DNA from: Oscillospiraceae bacterium
GTDB taxonomy: Bacteria > Bacillota > Clostridia > Oscillospirales > Acutalibacteraceae
Reading direction: 5' to 3'
DNA: 7,661 nt
Assembly: GCA_019422905.1 (NCBI GenBank)
Contig: JAHZCM010000043.1
Coordinates: forward strand, 1-7,661
The notes under the pieces were generated by a model, which saw only the letters and a program-made list of their open reading frames with translations, ran no database searches and was not told the origin of the DNA. This document shows positions 1-6,628 of the stretch, piece by piece. Position 1 is the first letter of the stretch. The number at the start of each line of letters is the position of its first letter. The position numbers and the translations under genes were made by a program.

Positions 1-1
1 T

Positions 2-547
2 ACGGAATCCAACGAGCTGGAAACAGCCGTCGGCCTTTACGGCGCCGTTTGCTCCGGCTTCACTTTCGAGGAAAGCGAGGAGAATTCGCTTTACCGCATA
101 ATTGTGGAAAAGAAAGGTGGCACAAAGGAATTTGCCGAGGCGCTCAATTACCTTTTTAATCAGAACGGTATCCCCTCCATGCTGGCCTTTGGGACAGCCG
201 CCGACAGCGAGCATTTCTGGGTGATCGCCGAACTGGACGGCGTTTTATATCACTTTGATCCTACCTTTGAAAACAGCGCGACGGGCGGACTGGGGCTCTC
301 CTATTTCGGCATGAGCGATGCGGCCCGGACTTCCAGCGGATGTGCGCTGCCCTGCACCACCGGACACGGAGCGTATGCCGAAACCTCCGGGGAAATCTGC
401 CCGGACACGCATTTTGACGGGCTGTTCACCGACGTAACCGACTGGAAATGCGATGTGCGCGACCACTTTTTGTATCTCGCCTATGGCTTTGAAAGCGATT
501 ACCTCACCTCCGTGCAGACCAGCACCGGCGCGGCTGCCGCGGGATAA
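2..547 (+). CDS. Transglutaminase-like domain protein, C-terminal part (5' truncated)
   Basis: The reading frame is open from the left edge, so the true start lies outside the window; 181 residues are visible. The visible part carries the three signatures of the transglutaminase-like/cysteine-protease fold. A Cys sits in YGAVCSGF (visible residue 17), a His in SEHFWVIAELDG (residue 71), and an Asp in LYHFDPTFE (residue 86). This matches the Cys-His-Asp triad and its usual order and spacing in the family. A tail of about 95 residues follows, containing a YFGMSD segment and several cysteines (GCALPCTTG), and ends in an Ala/Gly-rich stretch. Bacterial relatives are often secreted or surface-associated, but the N-terminus is missing, so no signal peptide can be assessed. 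Substrate and reaction (cross-linking, protease or amidase) cannot be decided. The gene converges on the M3 peptidase gene across a 153-nt gap. The fold assignment is fairly secure, the role is not. Confidence 0.8.
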   Translation, partial: TESNELETAVGLYGAVCSGFTFEESEENSLYRIIVEKKGGTKEFAEALNYLFNQNGIPSMLAFGTAADSEHFWVIAELDGVLYHFDPTFENSATGGLGLSYFGMSDAARTSSGCALPCTTGHGAYAETSGEICPDTHFDGLFTDVTDWKCDVRDHFLYLAYGFESDYLTSVQTSTGAAAAG

Positions 548-587
548 AGGAACCCGTGTTTTGATTTTAAAAGAAAAGCAAAAAAAT

Positions 588-687
588 CGGAGACGGCAGA
601 GCATGTTGTGAACTGCGCCCCAATTGTTAGACAGTATGGTATACTGAACAACAAGAAGGGTGCCGTTCAAGCACGCTGCCGTCTCCG
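588..687. repeat. 100-nt imperfect palindrome, probable bidirectional terminator
   Basis: The outer arms are perfect 12-bp inverted copies (588-599 CGGAGACGGCAG, 676-687 CTGCCGTCTCCG). Pairing continues inward almost to the centre: 609-613 with 665-669, 615-620 with 658-663 (one G-U), 624-628 with 650-654, and 632-637 with 641-646 around a 3-nt loop at 638-640. By hand I count about 39 paired positions out of about 47. The element lies between two convergent genes. Read on the minus strand it is followed by a run of six T (complement of 581-586), and on the plus strand by GGTTTT (687-692), so it can serve as an intrinsic terminator for both neighbours. It is far longer than a normal terminator hairpin, which suggests a palindromic repeat or miniature element may have supplied it. 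The centre carries an extended -10-like TGGTATACT (637-645) with no suitable -35. Confidence 0.75.
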
Positions 688-700
688 GTTTTGGCATATT

Positions 701-2401
701 TCAATATTCGGCTGCTTCGATTTCCTCAATCACACCGCGCACAGCCCTCTCCACAGCGCCGTCCTCAAACGGGACCGGAATGCCTGCGTGGTGCAGCAGG
801 TCAAAGTAGCCCATCGTGCCGCCTGCTTTACAGAGCTTCAGGTAGCGCGCCCACGCGCTCCCGCGGTCACGCTTCATTTCGTCATACAGGCTGAACGTGC
901 AGATCTGCGCCAACGCATAATCGATATAATAGAACGGGTAGAGGAAAATGTGCTGCTTCTGCATCCAGAAACCGCCGTTTTCCAAAAACGCGTCGCCGTC
1001 ATAATCGCGCCACGGCATGTATTTTCTCTCAATTTCCCGCCACGCTGCCCGGCGCTCTTTTGCGCTCATCTTCGGATTCGCATAGACAGCATGCTGATAT
1101 TCGTCGACACAGGCCATATACGGGATCACGGACAGCGCGCTGCACAGATGCGCATAGCGGTATTTATCCGCGTTATCGCCGAAGAACTTATCCATCCACG
1201 GATAGGTGAAAAACTCCATCGACATCGAATGGATTTCGCAGATCTCGCTCGTGGAGCCCTGCAGCAGCCCGACCGGGATCAGCCGCTCGCCGAGATAATC
1301 CTGAAACGCGTGTCCGGCTTCGTGCGTCAGTACGTCTACATCCGCGGAGGTACCGTTGAAATTCGAGAAAATGAACGGCGCCTTGTATTCCGGCAGCGAG
1401 GTACAATAGCCGCCGAGGTGCTTGCCCGGGCGGGTTTCGAGATCAAACAGCTCATACTCCGTCATGAAGTCGAAGAACTCTTTCGTCTCGGGAGACAGCG
1501 CGCCGTACATTTCGGACGCGGCATTTACCATATAGTCCCTGTCGCCGATGGGGCTTGCGTTGCCGTCTGCAAAAATCAGCGCCTCGTCATAGTATTTGAC
1601 CTTATCCAGGCCGAGACGCTTTGCCTGCGCCTCACGCATCCGGGCAACCGCCGGCGTGATCACCGTGCGCACCTGCTCGCGGAATTTTTCCACATGCTCC
1701 GGCGTGTAATCGAGGCGGCCCATATTGCGGTAGGCAAGCTCCGTATAGCTCTTAAAGCCGAGCTTCTCCGCCATCGAAAGGCGCACCCCGATCAGCTTGT
1801 CATACAAATCGTCAAGCCGGTCGGAAACGCTCTCATAAAGCGCCGCCCATTTTTCAAACGCTTCCTTCCGCTCCGCGCGGTCCGCGCTCTCCATATGCTT
1901 CAAAAGCCCGTAGAAATTGCAGGTCTCACCGCGGAAATCCGTCTTGCAGGAAGCCGCGACCTTTGAATACTCCACGGAAAGCTCCGACTCGCGGACAAGC
2001 TCCGGGATGATGCGCTCATCCTGTATGAGCAGGCTGTTCTCCAGCATGGCGATAAAATGCGGACCGTATTCGCGCTCAAAATCCGCGCGGAACGGACCGG
2101 AGACAATCGCTTCGCTGAACGCCTTCGCCACGGGAATCATCGTCGGCATATTCTCATTGAAATATGCCATTTCCGTCTCGTAGAACTCGTCGGTCGTATT
2201 CATGGTGTTGCGGATACTGACGAGGGACTGGAGCGTGCCGAGGTGCGTCTCTAGCGCCTCCGCCTTTAAAAAGATCTCTTTCGCCTCCGCATACGTCTCC
2301 GCGTTGCGAAACGCCGCGTTATACGCGCTGTACTGCTCCACCGCCGCCGCGATATCCGGGCGCGCATAGGGCAGCTCGCTGAACTTCTGCATATTGTTCA
2401 C
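701..2401 (-). CDS. M3 family oligoendopeptidase (zinc metallopeptidase)
   Basis: A 566-residue cytosolic-type metallopeptidase with no signal peptide or membrane segment. It should cleave short peptides internally, in peptide turnover. The gluzincin zinc motif HEAGH is visible (H360, E361, H364). The third ligand is most likely E389 in the segment CEIHSMSMEFF, 25 residues after the second His, as expected for family M3. Downstream, PFYYIDYALAQICTF (near residue 515) matches the conserved Tyr-rich substrate-binding segment of M3 enzymes. Length agrees with the compact clostridial M3 oligoendopeptidases related to, but distinct from, PepF, so I give no symbol. Start: GTG at 2401 has AAGGA 4 nt upstream; an ATG three codons later (2392) would be 13 nt away, so the start is uncertain by three residues. 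The gene follows a terminator, has its own promoter candidate, and ends in TGA just before the palindrome it shares with the convergent gene. Confidence 0.93.
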   Translation of the reverse strand: MNNMQKFSELPYARPDIAAAVEQYSAYNAAFRNAETYAEAKEIFLKAEALETHLGTLQSLVSIRNTMNTTDEFYETEMAYFNENMPTMIPVAKAFSEAIVSGPFRADFEREYGPHFIAMLENSLLIQDERIIPELVRESELSVEYSKVAASCKTDFRGETCNFYGLLKHMESADRAERKEAFEKWAALYESVSDRLDDLYDKLIGVRLSMAEKLGFKSYTELAYRNMGRLDYTPEHVEKFREQVRTVITPAVARMREAQAKRLGLDKVKYYDEALIFADGNASPIGDRDYMVNAASEMYGALSPETKEFFDFMTEYELFDLETRPGKHLGGYCTSLPEYKAPFIFSNFNGTSADVDVLTHEAGHAFQDYLGERLIPVGLLQGSTSEICEIHSMSMEFFTYPWMDKFFGDNADKYRYAHLCSALSVIPYMACVDEYQHAVYANPKMSAKERRAAWREIERKYMPWRDYDGDAFLENGGFWMQKQHIFLYPFYYIDYALAQICTFSLYDEMKRDRGSAWARYLKLCKAGGTMGYFDLLHHAGIPVPFEDGAVERAVRGVIEEIEAAEY

Positions 2402-2450
2402 CGCTTCCTTTCTCTTCTATGCACAGTCTATTCTCTGCGCTCATGAAAAA

Positions 2451-2479
2451 ATCATACCATCTGCGGGCCGTAAAAGCAA
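2451..2479 (-). promoter_or_regulatory. Candidate sigma-A promoter of the M3 peptidase gene
   Basis: On the minus strand, TTGCTT (2474-2479) is followed after 17 nt by TATGAT (2451-2456), with an upstream TGG giving an extended -10. The predicted start near 2444 leaves a leader of about 43 nt before the GTG. The -35 lies in the U-rich tail of the upstream gene's terminator. Found by eye only; the -35 is imperfect. Confidence 0.45.
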
Positions 2480-2493
2480 GCAAAACAGCAAAG

Positions 2494-2520
2494 AATCGGG
2501 CGCCGATACGGCGCCCGATT
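2494..2520 (-). terminator. Intrinsic terminator of the ectB-like gene
   Basis: A perfect 11-bp inverted repeat (AATCGGGCGCC at 2494-2504 and GGCGCCCGATT at 2510-2520) with a 5-nt loop. It begins 23 nt after the TAA stop at 2544-2546. On the minus strand it is followed by a T-rich but interrupted tail (TTCTTTGCTGTTTTGC). The stem is very GC-rich. It separates the aminotransferase transcript from the peptidase gene. Confidence 0.75.
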
Positions 2521-2543
2521 CCGGAAAAGCCAAATATGCCGTT

Positions 2544-3815
2544 TTATTGTGCGGAAAGGACCGTCCGGATGGCCTGTACCAGAATGCGCAGGCCCTTTTC
2601 GAGCGTTTCCACCGGAACCTTCAGCTCCGGCATGACCTTGATCACGGCGTTGCCGCGTCCAACGCGCTCGACGATCAGGCCGTTTTTGAACGCCTCGTCG
2701 AGGACCGCCTTGGCCGTATCGCCGCCGAAGGCCCCGAAATCCACGCCCCACAGCAGACCGAGGCCGCGGGTTTCAATGCGGCTGTCGATCGTTTCGATCT
2801 CCTCGCGCATAATCTTCGCCACGATTTTTTCGCGCTCGCGCACCGCTTCCTCCACGTGCTCGTTCAGCATGTACTCGAGGCCAGCCTTTGCCGCAACAAG
2901 CGAAAGCTGATAGCCGCGGAAAGTGCCGTTGTGCTCGCCGGGCTTCCAGATATCCAGCTCCGGCTTTAAAAGCGTGACCGCGAACGGCATGCCATAGCCA
3001 CCGATGGATTTCGACATCGTGACAATATCCGGCTGGATGCCCGCGCGCTCGAAGGAGAAGAACCATCCGGTCCGCGCGCAGCCAACCTGCACGTCGTCCA
3101 CAATCATCAGAATATCATATTTATCGCACAGAGCGCGCACGCGCTGCAGCCACTCGGTGGGCAGTGCGTAGATGCCGCCGTCCGCCTGCATCGTCTCCAG
3201 GATGATTGCCGCCGGCTTCTCCACGCCGGAGTGGTCGTCCGTAAGCAGGCGCTCCATATAGGCCACCGTGTCCAGCTCCGGGAACATATACGGCGCCGGG
3301 ATGTGCGTGACGTTGTAAAGCGGCACGCCCGCGCCCGCACGCGAATCCGCGTCGGTGGTGAGGGCGATGGAGCCGAGCGTCATGCCGTGAAAAGCACCCA
3401 TCAGCGCAAAGACGTTCGTGCGCTTCTTCACCTTGCGCGCAAGCTTCAGCGCCGCCTCCACTGCGTTTGTGCCGGTGGGACCGACAAACTGGATTTTATA
3501 ATTCAGGCCGCGGGCGCGGATGATCTTCTCCTCAAAATACTCGATAAACTCCCTTTTGGGGGCGGTGTACATATCCATCGCATGCAGCACGCCGTCCTGC
3601 TCAAGATAATCGATGAGGCGATTCTTAATGTACGGGTTGTTGTGGCCGTAGTTCAGAGCGCCTGCGCCGCAGAAAAAATCGATGTACTCCCGGCCGTCCT
3701 CATCATAGAGAAGCGATCCCTTGGCCTTGGTAAACACTGTGGGAAAGTTGCGGCAATAGGAGCGCACCTCAGATTCGTACGTCTCAAAGGGCCTTGTGTT
3801 CGTGTTTGTGTTCAT
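2544..3815 (-). CDS. ectB: Diaminobutyrate--2-oxoglutarate transaminase (EctB-like)
   Basis: A 423-residue fold-type I, class III PLP aminotransferase. The EctB family interconverts L-aspartate-4-semialdehyde plus glutamate with L-2,4-diaminobutyrate plus 2-oxoglutarate. The N-terminal segment FETYESEVRSYCRNFP and IDFFCGAGALNYGHNNP are typical of EctB rather than of general class III enzymes. PLP-site features are GPTGTN (112-117), FHG (142-144), IVDDVQVG with D240, SKSIGGYG with Schiff-base K269, and NGTFRG (296-301). Start: ATG at 3815 has AAAGGA 8 nt upstream. An in-frame ATG at 3848 would add 11 residues unlike the family and put the Shine-Dalgarno inside the gene. No ectA or ectC lies in the window, so ectoine synthesis is not supported; diaminobutyrate for another product is an alternative. 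The gene has its own leader and terminator. Confidence 0.9.
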   Translation of the reverse strand: MNTNTNTRPFETYESEVRSYCRNFPTVFTKAKGSLLYDEDGREYIDFFCGAGALNYGHNNPYIKNRLIDYLEQDGVLHAMDMYTAPKREFIEYFEEKIIRARGLNYKIQFVGPTGTNAVEAALKLARKVKKRTNVFALMGAFHGMTLGSIALTTDADSRAGAGVPLYNVTHIPAPYMFPELDTVAYMERLLTDDHSGVEKPAAIILETMQADGGIYALPTEWLQRVRALCDKYDILMIVDDVQVGCARTGWFFSFERAGIQPDIVTMSKSIGGYGMPFAVTLLKPELDIWKPGEHNGTFRGYQLSLVAAKAGLEYMLNEHVEEAVREREKIVAKIMREEIETIDSRIETRGLGLLWGVDFGAFGGDTAKAVLDEAFKNGLIVERVGRGNAVIKVMPELKVPVETLEKGLRILVQAIRTVLSAQ

Positions 3816-3932
3816 GGTTACCATCCTTTCTACCATGCGCGCTTGCATGATTCAGCGATCGCACACAGCGCCTTACGGGCTGCATGGGGCTGTTCGCTCT
3901 CCGCGGGAAAGCCGGAAGAGCCAGCGGCATTC

Positions 3933-3956
3933 GGTCAATCCATTCAAATTTTGACC
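3933..3956. repeat. Short inverted repeat in the ectB-like leader, possible operator
   Basis: GGTCAA (3933-3938) and TTGACC (3951-3956) are perfect inverted copies 12 nt apart, next to the palindrome CCTTAAGG (3955-3962). They fall just downstream of the predicted transcription start, where an operator could sit. Six-base arms can arise by chance, so this is weak evidence. The remainder of the 272-nt gap between ectB and prfB shows no gene. Confidence 0.25.
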
Positions 3957-3965
3957 TTAAGGCCA

Positions 3966-3994
3966 AGTATACCACAACGCCCTGTAAAAGGAAA
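3966..3994 (-). promoter_or_regulatory. Candidate extended -10 promoter of the ectB-like gene
   Basis: The minus strand reads TGGTATACT, with TATACT at 3966-3971 and TG one base upstream, an extended -10. The -35 position at 17-nt spacing (3989-3994, TTTCCT) is poor. Transcription would start near 3959, leaving an untranslated leader of about 144 nt before the ATG at 3815, unusually long for a biosynthetic gene. Confidence 0.35.
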
Positions 3995-4040
3995 GGCATA
4001 ATTTCGGAAAATGCACCTCTCCGGCTGCAAAATTTCTGCA

Positions 4041-4081
4041 AAGAAAAAGCGGACACACGGCTGCTTTCCATGTATCCGCTT
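4041..4081 (-). terminator. Intrinsic terminator of prfB
   Basis: On the minus strand, a 14-bp stem (4068-4081 pairing with 4047-4060, two G-U pairs) closes a 7-nt loop and runs into TTTTTCTTTG. The stem begins 6 nt after the prfB stop codon. Stem length, loop size and U-tract are all standard for a rho-independent terminator. Confidence 0.85.
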
Positions 4082-4087
4082 CTTTTG

Positions 4088-5215
4088 TTACTCGATATTT
4101 TCGCCGAGCGTGCCCTGGCTGAGCGCCTTGAGGTACGCTGTGATGAACTCGTCGATCTCGCCGTCCATCACGGCGTTGATGTTGCCCTTTTCGCAGCCCG
4201 TGCGGTGATCCTTCGCGAGCGTGTACGGCATAAAGACATAAGAGCGGATCTGGCTGCCCCATGTGATTTCCTTCTGCTCGCCCTTGATATCGGAGATTTT
4301 CTCGAGATGCTCGCGCTCCTTGATCTCGACGAGCTTCGAGATCAGCATTTTCATCGCGACATCGCGGTTCTGATACTGGCTGCGCTCTACCTGACAGGCA
4401 ACGACGATACCGGTCGGGATATGGATCAGACGGACCGCCGAAGAAGTCTTATTGACCTTCTGGCCGCCCGCGCCGCTCGCACGGTACACCTCCATCTTGA
4501 TGTCATCCGGATTGATTTCCACGCTAAGATCCTCGTCGATTTCCGGCATGACCTCCAGGGAAGCAAACGAGGTATGGCGGCGCCCGGCAGAATCAAACGG
4601 CGAAACGCGCACCAAGCGATGCACGCCCGCCTCGCTCTTCAAAAAGCCGTAAGCGTTCTCGCCTTCCACAAGGATGGACGCGCTTTTGAGGCCCGCCTCG
4701 TCGCCGTCGAGATAATCGAGCGTCGTCACCTTGAAGCCGTGGCGCTCCGCCCAGCGGTTGTACATGCGGAACAGCATCTCCGCCCAGTCCTGCGCCTCCG
4801 TGCCGCCGGAACCGGCATGGAAGGTGAGAATTGCATTTTTGCCGTCGTATTCGCCGGTCAGTAGCGTCGTGAGGCGCATCGTTTCAATTTCACCGGCGAT
4901 CGCGTTGATTTCCTCCTGCGCCTCCGGCAGCAGTGAAAGGTCCTCCGCCTCGTCGCCCATCTCGATGAGCGCCAGCGCATCCTCCGCACGCGCGCAGAGC
5001 TTCCGGTATGTTTCATCCTTGAGCTTCAGCGCGGCGGTTCTCTGCAGAACCTTCTGCGCCGCCTCCATGTTGTCCCAGAAACCAGGCTCTGCCGCCTTAT
5101 TCTCGAGCATCTCCACTTCCTCGCGCAGCCGCTCCAGACCGAGCGCGTCCTTGAGGTCGTCCAGAGCCGCCAGCTTATCGTTCAGTTCTCTCTTCAGTTC
5201 TTCAAATTGCAGCAT
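4088..5215 (-). CDS. prfB: Peptide chain release factor 2 (RF2)
   Basis: A 375-residue class I release factor that reads UAA and UGA in the ribosomal A site and triggers peptidyl-tRNA hydrolysis. The codon-recognition motif SPF is at residues 205-207 (the RF2 tripeptide; RF1 has PxT), and the catalytic GGQ is at 250-252 in RASGAGGQKVNKTSS. N-terminal residues 1-110 form the helical domain, and the C-terminus has SYVFMPYTLAKDHRTG and AVMDGEIDEFI as in RF2. Start: ATG at 5215, giving MLQFEELKREL, which matches the RF2 N-terminus and has GAAAGG 11 nt upstream. A further 31 in-frame codons up to 5308 do not resemble RF2. The N-terminal region is one uninterrupted frame, so the common CTT-TGA programmed frameshift is absent. 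A near-consensus promoter lies about 100 nt upstream and a strong terminator follows. Confidence 0.97.
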   Translation of the reverse strand: MLQFEELKRELNDKLAALDDLKDALGLERLREEVEMLENKAAEPGFWDNMEAAQKVLQRTAALKLKDETYRKLCARAEDALALIEMGDEAEDLSLLPEAQEEINAIAGEIETMRLTTLLTGEYDGKNAILTFHAGSGGTEAQDWAEMLFRMYNRWAERHGFKVTTLDYLDGDEAGLKSASILVEGENAYGFLKSEAGVHRLVRVSPFDSAGRRHTSFASLEVMPEIDEDLSVEINPDDIKMEVYRASGAGGQKVNKTSSAVRLIHIPTGIVVACQVERSQYQNRDVAMKMLISKLVEIKEREHLEKISDIKGEQKEITWGSQIRSYVFMPYTLAKDHRTGCEKGNINAVMDGEIDEFITAYLKALSQGTLGENIE

Positions 5216-5322
5216 ACGTTTCGTAACCTTTCCAAAAGATGTATAGACAAAATCCCATGCATTTTTCTGCATTTCCAAATTCAAGCGGCAAATTTTTCCG
5301 CCTTCCAAGCATATCTTTATTT

Positions 5323-5351
5323 ATTATATCGAAAAAATCCTGCTTTGTAAA
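5323..5351 (-). promoter_or_regulatory. Sigma-A promoter of prfB
   Basis: On the minus strand TTTACA (5346-5351) is followed after 17 nt by TATAAT (5323-5328), near-perfect consensus. The start near 5316 gives a leader of about 100 nt to the ATG at 5215. The leader holds two small potential hairpins (GCGG/CCGC around 5284-5300, ATGCA/TGCAT around 5257-5272). No gene is visible in this divergent region (5216-5536). Confidence 0.7.
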
Positions 5352-5433
5352 TAGAAAAGCGCGCCATGTTTTCTCGTTTTGCATCCTGCGGTTTTCGGAA
5401 TTATTAACAGTCTGAAAATTTATTGATGCTGCA

Positions 5434-5462
5434 TTGCGATTTTCGTCATATTGTAGTAAAAT
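5434..5462 (+). promoter_or_regulatory. Candidate promoter of the RING-like gene and galU
   Basis: TTGCGA (5434-5439) is followed after 17 nt by TAAAAT (5457-5462) in an AT-rich region, 75 nt ahead of the TTG start. The start of transcription would be near 5469. No other plus-strand promoter nearby looks better. Confidence 0.5.
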
Positions 5463-5495
5463 AAGAAAAAATGTATTGTTTTTCAAAAATCGCAA
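5434..5495. repeat. 10-bp inverted repeat flanking the plus-strand promoter
   Basis: TTGCGATTTT (5434-5443) and AAAATCGCAA (5486-5495) are perfect inverted copies separated by 42 nt. The left copy contains the -35 element, and the right copy lies about 17-27 nt past the predicted start. This would suit a pair of operator half-sites, or a looped operator, controlling the RING-like gene and galU. No regulator can be named. Confidence 0.4.
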
Positions 5496-5524
5496 AGTGA
5501 TGTTTTAAAAAACGCATTGATTTT

Positions 5525-5529
5525 GGAGG
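5525..5529 (+). promoter_or_regulatory. Ribosome binding site fixing the TTG start at 5537
   Basis: GGAGG lies 7 nt before TTG at 5537. It is the strongest ribosome binding site in the region, and it supports a TTG start directly ahead of the first zinc-binding cysteines. Confidence 0.75.
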
Positions 5530-5536
5530 ATTTATT

Positions 5537-6595
5537 TTGGACTACAAAGGAATCAAATGCCCCGTTTGCGAAAAACCGTTCGCCGAGAACGACGATATTG
5601 TCGTCTGCCCGACCTGCGGCGCGCCGTATCACCGGGCATGCTACATGGAAAAAGGACAATGCATATTTGACGAGCTTCACGAAACAGGCAAGGCCTGGGC
5701 GCCCCCTCCCCCGCCAAGCGCGCCCAATACCGCCAGCGAGATCAAAGATAAGGAGTGCCCGAACTGCGGCACGCTCAATGCCCACAGCGCATTGTTCTGC
5801 AGCGTCTGCAACGCTTCCCTGACCGGGACGCCGGATACGCACCGCAACAGCGGATATACGGCGCAGAACGCTGTGCCGCCGCAGCAAAATCCCGGCCCCG
5901 GCCATTATCCGCCTCCGTCGGGCGGTGTGTACCGCGGTTTTGGCGGTATGCCGGTCGCTTTTGACCCGATGGGCGGTGTGAATCCGATGGAGTTGCTTGC
6001 GGAAAACGTCACTTACGGTGACGCCAGCAAGCTGGTGCGGCAGAATTCCGGCTACTATATGCATGTGTTCAGGCAGATGAACACGTATAAGCGCAACAAA
6101 TTCAATTTTTCCGCCTTTTTGTTTTCCGGCGGCTGGCTGCTGTACCGGAAACAATATAAACCCGGAATTATCCTGACCGCCCTTGTTCTGGCCCTGTATA
6201 TCGGCAGCATGCTTCTCTCCTATTTTGTCGTCAGCCCGATTATGCTGGAAGCCATTGACGCAGCCGGAATCTCCTATTCGGATATCTCCTATTTCCAGTT
6301 GACGGAAGTGCTGGCACAGTACCTGATGGACCGGCCGACAGAATACTTGATTTTTTGCTCGCCCCTGCTCTGCTATGGGTTGATTTTGGTGATTATGATC
6401 GTCGTCGGTATCCGCGGGAACAAGATGTATATGAATCACTGCATCCGCACCATTCAGGGCATCAAGCGCACCTGCACGAACGAAAACGATTCCGAAATTG
6501 CCTATACCAATCGCGGCGGCGTCAATACGGCGGTTGTTTTCTGCCTGCTGGCCTGTTATTTTATCACACGCTGGATCCCTATGTTTTTCCTATGA
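5537..6595 (+). CDS. RING-like/zinc-ribbon membrane protein (DUF2628-like)
   Basis: A 352-residue protein of unknown function. Residues 5-45 form a prokaryotic RING-type zinc finger: C8-x2-C11, C24-x2-C27, H32 and C35, with C42 beyond. Residues 74-91 are a zinc ribbon (CPNC and CSVC). A linker of about 90 residues, rich in Pro, Gly and Asn (PPPPP at 56-60), leads to a hydrophobic C-terminal half. There FNFSAFLFSGGWLLYRKQY (189-207) resembles the DUF2628 core. Likely membrane spans are about 210-232, 270-292 and 331-350, with a possible re-entrant segment at 191-203. The zinc modules are probably cytoplasmic. Start: TTG at 5537 with GGAGG 7 nt upstream. galU follows after 33 nt with no terminator, so cotranscription is likely and a cell-envelope link is possible, but only by association. 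Domain assignments come from recognition by eye. Confidence 0.85.
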   Translation: MDYKGIKCPVCEKPFAENDDIVVCPTCGAPYHRACYMEKGQCIFDELHETGKAWAPPPPPSAPNTASEIKDKECPNCGTLNAHSALFCSVCNASLTGTPDTHRNSGYTAQNAVPPQQNPGPGHYPPPSGGVYRGFGGMPVAFDPMGGVNPMELLAENVTYGDASKLVRQNSGYYMHVFRQMNTYKRNKFNFSAFLFSGGWLLYRKQYKPGIILTALVLALYIGSMLLSYFVVSPIMLEAIDAAGISYSDISYFQLTEVLAQYLMDRPTEYLIFCSPLLCYGLILVIMIVVGIRGNKMYMNHCIRTIQGIKRTCTNENDSEIAYTNRGGVNTAVVFCLLACYFITRWIPMFFL

Positions 6596-6628
6596 CGCTG
6601 TTTTAAGCTAAGAATACGGAGGTTTATC

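Noticed and set aside
104..547. GTG at 104 as the start of the transglutaminase-like gene
   Set aside because: The frame is open to the window edge and the catalytic Cys (50-52) lies upstream of it, so the gene is truncated rather than starting there.
609..669. A complete insertion sequence in the convergent gap
   Set aside because: Only IS-like end sequence is present, with no transposase gene or clear target duplication; a palindromic remnant or plain terminator is all that can be supported.
608..1966. A 452-codon open frame on the plus strand opposite the M3 peptidase
   Set aside because: It is fully antisense to a convincingly assigned gene, has Arg/His/Leu-rich composition typical of antisense reading of GC-rich coding DNA, and shows no motifs.
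3816..3848. N-terminal extension of the ectB-like gene from ATG at 3848
   Set aside because: The 11 added residues are unlike EctB, and the AAAGGA ribosome binding site lies within them, correctly spaced for ATG at 3815.
3884..4864. A 326-codon plus-strand frame opposite prfB
   Set aside because: Antisense to prfB, no ribosome binding site, low-complexity Ala/Arg/Leu composition; it crosses the prfB terminator.
5216..5308. N-terminal extension of prfB by 31 codons
   Set aside because: The residues do not resemble RF2, and the predicted transcription start (near 5316) would leave only about 8 nt before that ATG.
5483..6439. A 318-codon minus-strand frame opposite the RING-like gene
   Set aside because: Antisense to a gene with clear zinc motifs and a strong ribosome binding site; its own composition is rich in His/Arg/Ala with no recognisable domain.
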